This document shows positions 35,818 through 44,653 of a stretch of DNA of 64,000 nucleotides, in pieces. The DNA is from Kineobactrum salinum (GTDB lineage: Bacteria; Pseudomonadota; Gammaproteobacteria; Pseudomonadales; Halieaceae). Each line of letters starts with the position of its first letter. Positions within the stretch are counted from its first letter, which is position 1. The DNA lies in NCBI RefSeq assembly GCF_010669285.1, contig NZ_CP048711.1, positions 3,534,001 to 3,598,000 of the forward strand. The letters run 5' to 3'. The notes under the pieces are model-generated. The model was not told the origin of the DNA. It saw nothing but the letters and a program-made list of their open reading frames with translations, and ran no database searches. The position numbers were made by a program, and so were the translations under genes.

Positions 35818-35900
35818 CACCTATCCCTACGCCGGTTCTAACCGGATCAGGTTCAAAGGGTTCACCGCGCGCGGTATCTCAGGCCGAAGCCACCCCAGGT
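35818..35900 (-). ncRNA. TPP riboswitch (THI element)
   Basis: On the minus strand the order is GGGGTGGC, the conserved CTGAGATACC (pyrimidine-binding arm), GAACCCTTTGAACCTGATC (pyrophosphate arm), then GGTTAGAACCGGCGTAGGGA. A closing helix can form between ACCT (35897-35900) and AGGT (35819-35822). These are the canonical THI-box blocks in order. It precedes the TonB receptor start by about 65 nt. The leader also contains TGGG-AGAA-CCCA covering the ribosome site, suggesting translational control. Confidence 0.95.
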
Positions 35901-36011
35901 TGTGTGCAATTCCACTATGGATTGCATCGCCAGTATAGGCGGCTTAAACTGCTGAGCCAATACAAATGTTTCCAAACCCCGGGTTTGCCCGGCATGGCTA
36001 GAGAGTGCCGC

Positions 36012-37156
36012 ATGGCTGAAGAGTTCATCTACGAAAACGCGGTCCGGGAGGAAATCGAGGGGGCTCCGCCCTGGACAGTGTCGAGCAGGTGCGCGAACAG
36101 CGGCTGGGACAGACTGTCGAGCTGAACCGCTACCTGTACCAGCAGTGCATGCAGATCCAGACCATGCTGGTGGAGGCGGCCGACCTGCAGGCGGTGCTGG
36201 AAGTATTGCTGGTAAACCTGCCCCGGCATTTCGGCTTCCGGGTTGCGGAGCTGTGGCTGTATGACCCCGAGCATGTGCTGGCGGGGCTGATCACCTCGGG
36301 CCACCGCTACGGTCCCTACCTGCAACTGTATCACGACATGTTCGAGATGCAGGAGCTGTACGAAATGGAGCCCGGTGTCGAGCTGATCGACGCTACCGAT
36401 TCGCGCATGTTCGAGGTGCTCAAGACCGATCAGGGGATCCAGCACGCGCTGCTGTTGCCGCTGCTGGATTCGGGCCGTCTGCTGGGCAGCTACCATTTCG
36501 GCTTTGCCGAGCCGGCCTTCATCATGCTGGGTTCCGAAGAAAAAACGTTGCTGACACACCTCGCGGCGGTGATTTCGGCCACCTTCAAGCAGGCGGTCAG
36601 CCGCCAGCAGGTCTCACGGCTGACGATGGTGGACCCGCTCACCCAGATCAGCAACTTGCGGGGCTTTGAAAAAGACATTGCAAGGGAGATTGCGCGCGCG
36701 CGGCGTGCCGACGATGCACTGTCCGTGCTGATGCTGGAGATCGATGAGTTCGAGGAACTGCACGAACACTACGGCGAGGTCGCCGGGCGCTTCGTACTGA
36801 AGAAGGTCACCGAGCGGGTCTCGTCCGGCTTGCGCGCCACCGATTATCTGGCGCGATTGTCGGACTCCCGGCTGGCGGTATTGTTGACCGGCACGGATGA
36901 GGTGACTGCCGGTGAAGTCGCCGAGCGTATTCGCGCCGATATCGAGGGGTTCATGGTCGACGACGGCCAGGGCGGTGCCCTGCAGGTGACCGTCAGCATC
37001 GGTCTGGTGACCTGGGAGCCCCGCCAGTACCCGGCACTCGATATGGCACAACTGGCCCGGCAAATGCAAGCCGTGGGCAGCCGCGCTGTTGAGGCCGCCA
37101 TTGCCGGCAATGGCAACCGGGTAAAACTGTCCCGGTTGGCCACCCTGATCACCTGA
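36012..37156 (+). CDS. GAF domain protein with degenerate GGDEF and intact I-site (frameshifted near its start)
   Basis: The ORF starting at GTG 36089 lacks its true N-terminus. Adding one G to the run 36059-36063 joins it to MAEEFIYENAVREEIEG from ATG 36012, giving 381 codons. An N-terminal helix and GAF-like domain are followed by a GGDEF fold (VDPLTQISNLRGFEKDI, VSIGLVTWEP). The active-site GG(D/E)EF is replaced by SDSRL (36860-36874), so cyclase activity is unlikely. RATD five residues earlier preserves the RxxD inhibitory site, so the protein may bind c-di-GMP as an effector, as PelD does. Confidence 0.82.
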
Positions 37157-37174
37157 ACTGGAGCGATTGTTTTC

Positions 37175-37822
37175 TTGAGTGGTGTAGACGAATTATTCGA
37201 CAACAATCGGGCCTGGGCGCTGAGTGTCAAGACCTCGGATCCGGAGTTTTTTGAAAAGCTGGCCAACCAGCAGAGCCCCGAATATCTCTGGATAGGCTGC
37301 TCCGACAGCCGCGTGCCCGCCAATCAGATCGTCGGGCTGCTGCCCGGCGAGGTGTTCGTGCACCGCAATGTTGCCAATATGGTGGTGCATACCGATTTCA
37401 ACTGCCTGACGGTCCTGCAGTACGCGGTGGATGTACTGCAGGTCAAGCACGTGCTGGTGGTCGGTCACTACAATTGCGGTGGGGTCCGCGCCGCCTACGA
37501 AAATCGGGACAACGGCCTGATCGACAACTGGTTGCGCAATATCAAGGACGTGCAGCAGCGTCACCGGCGGCGTATCGCCGCGCTGGAGACCGATGACGCC
37601 CGGGTCGACCTGTTGTGCGAGTTGAACGTGGTGAGCCAGGTATCCAACGTCTGCCACACTACCATTGTCCAGAACGCGTGGCGCCGGGGGCAGCCGCTGG
37701 CGGTGCACGGCTGGATCTACAGCCTCAAGGACGGCCTGATAACGGACCTGGAGTGTACGGTAAACGGTCCCGAGCAGATCTCCGAGGTCTACCGGATGAT
37801 GCCGGACCAGGATCTGGAATAG
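37175..37822 (+). CDS. can: Beta-class carbonic anhydrase
   Basis: 215 residues. Interconverts CO2 and bicarbonate. Zinc ligands Cys42, Asp44 (IGCSDSRVP), His98 and Cys101 (VVGHYNCGG) fall at the same positions as in E. coli Can. The region HRNVANMV and the C-terminal VHGWIYSLKDGLI also match. The start is a TTG at 37175, with GGAG about 11 bp upstream. It follows the GAF-GGDEF gene and precedes a 58-residue membrane protein by 2 bp. Confidence 0.95.
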   Translation: MSGVDELFDNNRAWALSVKTSDPEFFEKLANQQSPEYLWIGCSDSRVPANQIVGLLPGEVFVHRNVANMVVHTDFNCLTVLQYAVDVLQVKHVLVVGHYNCGGVRAAYENRDNGLIDNWLRNIKDVQQRHRRRIAALETDDARVDLLCELNVVSQVSNVCHTTIVQNAWRRGQPLAVHGWIYSLKDGLITDLECTVNGPEQISEVYRMMPDQDLE

Positions 37823-37824
37823 GT

Positions 37825-38001
37825 ATGGACAATCTGCTGCTGCTCCTGCTGCTGATATTTGGGGGCGTGGCGCTGATGGTGGTACTGGGCGAGCGCTTCG
37901 CGAAGCCGCCGGATCCGGAGCGCATGCACCAGCTGCGGCGCTGGCTGATTCCGCTGGTGGGCTTGATGCTGGTGCTGTCCCTGCTCAATCACTACCTCTG
38001 A
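37825..38001 (+). CDS. Small membrane protein of unknown function
   Basis: 58 residues starting MDNLLLLLLLIFGGVALMVVLGERF. A polar linker (AKPPDPERMHQLRRW) separates it from a second helix (LIPLVGLMLVLSLLNHYL). It begins 2 bp after the carbonic anhydrase stop with AGG just upstream, and is probably co-transcribed. I do not recognise a family. Confidence 0.6.
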   Translation: MDNLLLLLLLIFGGVALMVVLGERFAKPPDPERMHQLRRWLIPLVGLMLVLSLLNHYL

Positions 38002-38111
38002 TCCCCTCGGCATTATATGGATCGGGTATTCAAGCCCTTCCCGGATGCGCGTATAGTACACAGCCTCCGATCCCCGCGATTTTGTATATCCTTGACGACG
38101 AGAATGGAGCT

Positions 38112-38728
38112 ATGGCAAAGCAGAAAGCGACAAACGTGCATTGGCACGAGGGCGACATTACCCGTGAGCACCGTTCCCGCTTGCTGGGCCACAAGGGCGC
38201 GACCCTGTGGTTCACCGGCCTGTCGGGCAGCGGCAAGAGTACCGTGGCGGTGGAGCTGGAAGGCCGCCTGAACGAGCTGGGGTGTTGTCGTATCGGCTCG
38301 ACGGCGACAATGTGCGCCTGGGTATCAACCGCAACCTGGGCTTCAGTGCCGAGGACCGCACCGAGAATATCCGCCGCATCGGCGAGATCGCCAAGTTGTT
38401 CGTGGATTGTGGCGTGGTCGCGTTGAGCAGTTTCATCAGCCCCTACGCGGCCGATCGCGACCAGGTGCGGGAACTGCACGAAGCCGCCGGCATGGATTTT
38501 ATCGAGATATTTGTAGATTGCTCCCTGGAAGCGGCAGAGGCGCGTGATCCCAAGGGCCTGTACAAGAAGGCCAGGGCCGGAGAGATCAAGAACTTCACCG
38601 GCATCGATGATCCCTATGAGGCGCCCTGGAAACCTGAAGTTCACCTTCATTCCGACCAACAGAGCCTGGACGAGGAAGTGGACATCATCCTCACGCTGTT
38701 GCGTGAGCGCGGCATTATCAAGGTCTGA
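38112..38728 (+). CDS. cysC: Adenylylsulfate kinase CysC (frameshifted in this sequence)
   Basis: APS kinase, making PAPS for sulfate assimilation. Motifs: [20 protein letters not shown] (P-loop), then after the break [48 protein letters not shown], and [25 protein letters not shown]. Frame is lost at GGGG 38279-38282. One added G gives [15 protein letters not shown] and 205 codons, the normal size. ATG 38112 is chosen by homology. The gene is upstream of sat by 30 bp. Likely sequencing error. Confidence 0.93.
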
Positions 38729-38758
38729 AACAGAATTCGAGCCCACACGGAGATACCC

Positions 38759-39943
38759 ATGATCAAACCCCACGGTTCCGCCGAGCTGCATCCGCTGTAT
38801 GTCGCTGACCCGGCACAGCGCGAGGCGCTGACCGCAGAAGCCGAACGCCTGCCCTCGCTGCTGCTGAATTCGGCCGCCGCCGCCAATGCGGTGATGTTGG
38901 GGGCTGGCTATTTCAATCCGCTGCCCGGCTACATGAATCTGGCCGACAGCCTCAGCGTTGCTGACAAGCTGCAGACCGTGGACGGTCTGTTCTGGCCGGT
39001 GCCGATTGTCAATCTGACTACCGCCACCGATATCGCCGCCGGTTCCCGCATTGCGCTGCGCGACCCCAATGTCGAGGGCCATCCGGTACTTGCGATCATG
39101 GATGTCGAGGCGGTGGAAACGGTCAGCGACGAGCAGATCGATTTCATTGCGGAAAAGGTGTTCCGCACTCTGGATCCGCAGCACCCGGGCGTCGCCACCT
39201 TCAAGTCGCTGGGGCAGACCCTGCTGTCGGGCCCGATCGAGGTGCTGAACTTTTCCTACTTCCAGGCTGAGTTTCCCGAAACCTTTCGCACGGCGTACGA
39301 GATTCGCGAGGAAATTGCCTCCCGTGGCTGGAACAAGGTGGTTGCCTTTCAGACCCGCAACCCGATGCATCGCGCCCACGAAGAGCTGTGCCGGATGGCG
39401 ATGGAAGACCTCGGCGCTGACGGCATCCTGATCCACATGCTGCTGGGCAAGCTCAAGCCCGGTGATATTCCCGCCGATGTGCGCGATGCGGCCATCCGCA
39501 AGATGGTTGAGGTCTATTTCCCGGCCAACACCGTAATGGTCACCGGCTATGGTTTTGACATGCTGTACGCAGGCCCGCGGGAAGCGGTACTGCATGCCGT
39601 GTTCCGCCAGAACTGTGGCTGCAGCCACCTGATTGTGGGTCGCGATCATGCCGGCGTGGGTGACTATTACGGTGGCTTTGACGCCCAGACGGTGTTCGAC
39701 GAGGAGGTGCCGGCCGGTTCTCTGGAACTGGAGATCTACCGCGCCGACCACACTGCCTACAGCAAGAAGCTGGACCGAGTGGTGATGATGCGGGATGCGC
39801 CCGATCACCGCCCCGAAGACTTTGTGCTGCTATCGGGCACCAAGGTGCGCGAGATGCTGGGCAATGGCATCGCGCCACCGCCGGAATTTTCCCGGCCGGA
39901 GGTGGCCCATATCCTGATGGAGTACTATCAGCGGCAGCCGTAG
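38759..39943 (+). CDS. sat: Sulfate adenylyltransferase (homomeric ATP sulfurylase)
   Basis: 394 residues of the Sat type, not the CysDN heterodimer. Forms APS from sulfate and ATP. Catalytic motifs QTRNPMHRAHE and GRDHAGVGDYYG are present, as are GYFNPLPGYM, NFSYFQAEFPETF and the C-terminal LLSGTKVREML. GGAG lies before the ATG. With cysC immediately upstream it forms a sulfate activation unit. No APS/PAPS reductase is in the window, so assimilation or sulfation cannot be told apart. Confidence 0.95.
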   Translation: MIKPHGSAELHPLYVADPAQREALTAEAERLPSLLLNSAAAANAVMLGAGYFNPLPGYMNLADSLSVADKLQTVDGLFWPVPIVNLTTATDIAAGSRIALRDPNVEGHPVLAIMDVEAVETVSDEQIDFIAEKVFRTLDPQHPGVATFKSLGQTLLSGPIEVLNFSYFQAEFPETFRTAYEIREEIASRGWNKVVAFQTRNPMHRAHEELCRMAMEDLGADGILIHMLLGKLKPGDIPADVRDAAIRKMVEVYFPANTVMVTGYGFDMLYAGPREAVLHAVFRQNCGCSHLIVGRDHAGVGDYYGGFDAQTVFDEEVPAGSLELEIYRADHTAYSKKLDRVVMMRDAPDHRPEDFVLLSGTKVREMLGNGIAPPPEFSRPEVAHILMEYYQRQP

Positions 39944-39958
39944 CCCAACCGTCCCGGG

Positions 39959-40393
39959 CTAGCCTGGCTGGCGGCCCACGGTGGCGGCAGTCAGGGAGTC
40001 CAGGGTTTGCGGTCCCACCAGTGTGGCGACGACCTCGCCGTCCGGATCAAGTATCAAAGTGGTTGGCAGAACGGTGGGCCGCGGCTGACCCAGCAGTGCA
40101 GCCGGGTCGTCCTGCAGTGTCGGGAACGCCACCCCCAGGGTGCCAACCTGCCGCTGCAGCTCATCCCCGGTGGCGCCGTCATAGTTGACGCCCAGCACTG
40201 CCACTGTGTCGTAGTTCTGGTCCAGCGCGTTGAGCTCGGGTATCTCTTCGATGCAGGGCTTGCACCACTGCGCCCAGTAGTTGATGACGACCCATTGCCC
40301 GCGCAGGCTCTGCAGCAGCGCGGCATCATCGGGAGGCGTCGGCTGACAGCCCGCCAGCAGCAGGGTGAGGGCGACGGCAAGCAATTTCATCAT
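39959..40393 (-). CDS. TlpA-like thioredoxin-fold lipoprotein
   Basis: 144 residues with a lipobox (LTLLLAGC, Cys about 16) and a thioredoxin-type active site WCKPC after INYWAQ. PTVLPTTLILDPDGEVV supplies the cis-Pro loop. It is probably an envelope-anchored thiol-disulfide reductase. It converges with sat by 15 bp and is divergent from arsC. GGAG precedes the ATG pair. Substrate unknown. Confidence 0.88.
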   Translation of the reverse strand: MMKLLAVALTLLLAGCQPTPPDDAALLQSLRGQWVVINYWAQWCKPCIEEIPELNALDQNYDTVAVLGVNYDGATGDELQRQVGTLGVAFPTLQDDPAALLGQPRPTVLPTTLILDPDGEVVATLVGPQTLDSLTAATVGRQPG

Positions 40394-40479
40394 CAGAACT
40401 CCGCGGCGGTGTTGTCGGGGCCGTCATTATGCCACGATTGCAAGCTGGCCCCCCAGCCACAACTTTGTGATGTGGCTTT

Positions 40480-40488
40480 TGCTATAAT
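40480..40488 (+). promoter_or_regulatory. Extended -10 promoter of arsC-wrbA-DUF2069-sppA
   Basis: TGCTATAAT is a perfect extended -10 (TGn plus consensus hexamer), placing transcription start near 40495, about 23 nt before the arsC GTG. No good -35 is seen at the usual distance, which extended -10 promoters tolerate. Confidence 0.6.
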
Positions 40489-40517
40489 GGAACGCTATTT
40501 TCAGCCAGGATCCTGCC

Positions 40518-41849
<1,332 letters not shown>

Positions 41850-41853
<4 letters not shown>

Positions 41854-43688
41854 CCAAGCCCTCCCTGCCGCGCCGCCTGTTCTCCGGGTTTTGGCGCACC
41901 CTCACGTGGTTGCGTCTGGCGCTCTCCAACCTGCTGTTTCTGGCCGTGCTGGTATTGGTTTACCTGGTATTGTTTGGCGACCGGCAGCAACCGATGCCGG
42001 CCCAGACGGCACTGCTGCTGAATCCCGCCGGCATCCTGGTGGAAGAGAAGACCCCGACACCGCCACTGCAGGCCCTGGTAGGCGACCCGTCACCGGCGGA
42101 CAATGAGGTGTTGTTGCGGGATGTTCTCGACTCGATCCGCTATGCCGCGGATGACCCGGCGATTACCGCGCTGGTGATGGAACTGGATCTTCTGGTGGCC
42201 GCCGGCTTGAGCAAGCACCTGGAGATTGCCGAAGCGCTGGCCGTGTTCAAGGCCAGCGGCAAGCCAGTGCTGGCGCTGGGCAACTATTTCACCCAGGACC
42301 AGTACCTGCTGGCCAGCCAGGCGGATGAATTGTTGCTGCACCCGATGGGAGCGGTGCCGCTGGAAGGGTTCGCCAGTTACCGCAATCACTTCCGCGAGGC
42401 TCTGGAGAAGTTGTCGGTGTCGATGCATGTGTTCAAGGCCGGCGAACACAAATCCATGGCGGAACCGTTTTTGCGCAACGACATGTCGGAACAGGAAAAA
42501 CGCATTACCGCACGCTGGCTGGATCAGCTCTGGGGTCTGTATACCGGCCTGGTGGAGCAGCGCCGCGGCCTGACCGGCGGCGCGATCGATGCCTACATCA
42601 ACAACTACGCGACCCGTCTGACTGCGGTGGGTGGCGACAGTGCCCGGCTGGCACTGGAGCAGGGGCTGGTCGACAAGTTGATGTCGCGGCCGGATGCCAA
42701 CGACTACCTGATCGGACTGGTGGGCGCCGCGGATGACGAGGGCTTCTACGAAGCGGTACAGTTTGAGCGCTATGCGGCCCGTCAGCGGCCGCTGCTGCAG
42801 CCGGCAGCCACGGCCCCGCGGGTCGCGGTAGTCACTGCCGAGGGCAACATCCTGCCTGGCGAGCAGCCCCCCGGCAGCATCGGCGGTGATTCATTGTCGC
42901 GCCTGTTGCTCGAAACAGCGGAACAGGAAGATGTGGGCGCGATTGTATTGCGGGTGAACAGTGGTGGCGGTAGCGTATTTGCCTCCGAGATTATCCGCCA
43001 GGCCGTTGCGGATGTCCGCGAACAAGGCCTGCCGGTAGTGGTTTCAATGGGTGCGGTGGCCGCCTCCGGGGGTTACTATATCGCGGCGGAGGCCGATGAA
43101 ATCTGGGCCACGCCCGCCACCCTGACCGGCAGCATCGGGGTGTTTGCCGCATTTCCGACCTTCGAGCAGTTGCTGGACCGTGCCGGCATCCACACCGACG
43201 GTGTGGGTACCACCTCGCTGGCGGGTTCGCTGCGCTTTGACCGGCCATTGAATCCGCAACTGGCGGCCTCGCTGGCCAGTACGGTCGAGTTCACTTATCG
43301 CAATTTCCTCGGTCTGGTGGCCGAAGGACGCGAGCTGGAGATGGAAGAGGTGGAAGCGTTGGCCGAGGGCAGGGTCTGGAGCGCAATCGATGCCCAGCGT
43401 CTGGGACTGGTGGATCAGCTGGGTTCGCTGGGGGATGCAATCGCCTCGGCCGCAGTGCTGGCAGGACTGGACAACTATCGGGTGGACTATCTGCAACAAC
43501 CGATGTCGGCCCGGGACATGCTGCTGCAGAAGCTGACTTCCGGCGGCGCAAACCTGGCGCTGCTGTCCGATAGCAGTTCGCTGCAGCAACTGCTGCGGCC
43601 AATTACCGGCGCGGCGCGGGCCCTGGCCGATCTGAAAGACCCGGGCCACCTGTATATGCGCTGCGTGAGCTGCAGCCTGGTGCAATAG
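41850..43688 (+). CDS. sppA: Signal peptide peptidase SppA (67 kDa type)
   Basis: 612-residue membrane-anchored serine protease that degrades cleaved signal peptides. One N-terminal helix (LLFLAVLVLVYLVLF). Two tandem Clp/crotonase-like domains: the first carries the general-base Lys in FKAGEHKSMAEPF, the second the nucleophile Ser in MGAVAASGGYYIAA. This split Lys/Ser dyad is diagnostic for the long SppA. Co-translated with the DUF2069 gene by ATGA overlap. Confidence 0.94.
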
Positions 43689-43757
43689 CACCGAAGTCAC
43701 GTGCTAGACTGAGACTGACCAGCCAGATACGCTGCGGCCAGCCGAGGGAGACCTGCC

Positions 43758-44630
43758 ATGTGTGATGACTTGACCCAACAGGACAACGACAACTATCGCA
43801 GGAAAGGCATTAGCCGGCGGCAATTCGGCGCCATGGCCGCGGTCAGCGGTCTTGCCCTGTATCTGCCGGGTAGCGCTAACGCCGTGCCGGTGGTGGAGAG
43901 CGAGGTCAGCATTGCAACCCCGGATGGCAACGCGGACGCCTATTTTGTCCATCCCGCCGAGGGTAAACACCCCGGCGTTATTGTATGGCCGGATATCCTG
44001 GGCCTGCGGCCGGCCTTTCGGCAGATGGGAAAACGCCTGGCCGAATCAGGCTACTCGGTGCTGGTGGTCAACCCCTACTACCGCAATCAGGCCGCTCCCG
44101 TGGTACCACCCGGTGCCAGTTATGCAGACGAAAACATTCGCAATACGGTGCAGCCACTGGCGCAGAGTCTGAGCCCCGCAACCAACATGCGCGACGCCAA
44201 GGCCCTGGTGGACCACTTGGACAGGCAATCCGCCGTGGACACCGGGCGTAAGATCGGTACCACAGGCTATTGCATGGGCGGCCCCATTGTCATGCGTACA
44301 GCGGCTGCCGTCCCCGAGAGAATTGCCGCGGCGGCCTCCTTCCATGGCGGCGGGCTGGTGACTGAGGGCGAGGACAGTCCTCATCTGCTCATTCCGCAAA
44401 TGCAGGCCGGGTTTTTGATAGCCATCGCGGAAAACGACGATGCGCGAGACCCCGAGGCGAAAGTGATATTGAAAGAAGCCTTTGCCAAAGCAGATCTGCC
44501 AGCGGAAATTGAAGTATATGAAGGGGCGATGCACGGCTGGTGTCCGCCGGATTCGCAGGTGTACAACGAAGTTCAGGCAGAGAAGGCCTGGGCCCGCTTG
44601 CTGGCGCTGTTTGACCGGCAGCTGGCCTGA
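43758..44630 (+). CDS. Dienelactone hydrolase family protein with Tat signal
   Basis: 290 residues. The N-terminus RRKGISRRQFGAMAAVSGLALYLPGSANA is a twin-arginine signal with an AxA site, so the enzyme is probably exported folded. The alpha/beta hydrolase domain has nucleophile Cys in GYCMGG, and the acid/base residues in AENDDARDPE and MHGWCPPD. Dienelactone hydrolases normally work in the cytosol on aromatic breakdown products; the real substrate is unknown. GGGAG precedes the ATG. Neighbours give no pathway clue. Confidence 0.88.
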   Translation: MCDDLTQQDNDNYRRKGISRRQFGAMAAVSGLALYLPGSANAVPVVESEVSIATPDGNADAYFVHPAEGKHPGVIVWPDILGLRPAFRQMGKRLAESGYSVLVVNPYYRNQAAPVVPPGASYADENIRNTVQPLAQSLSPATNMRDAKALVDHLDRQSAVDTGRKIGTTGYCMGGPIVMRTAAAVPERIAAAASFHGGGLVTEGEDSPHLLIPQMQAGFLIAIAENDDARDPEAKVILKEAFAKADLPAEIEVYEGAMHGWCPPDSQVYNEVQAEKAWARLLALFDRQLA

Positions 44631-44653
44631 ACAACCGGCACGGGCCGGCGGCT

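Noticed and set aside
39941-39966. Bidirectional terminator between sat and the TlpA-like gene
   Set aside because: TAGCCC and GGGCTA can pair across the two stop codons, but the stem is short and lacks a T run on either side.
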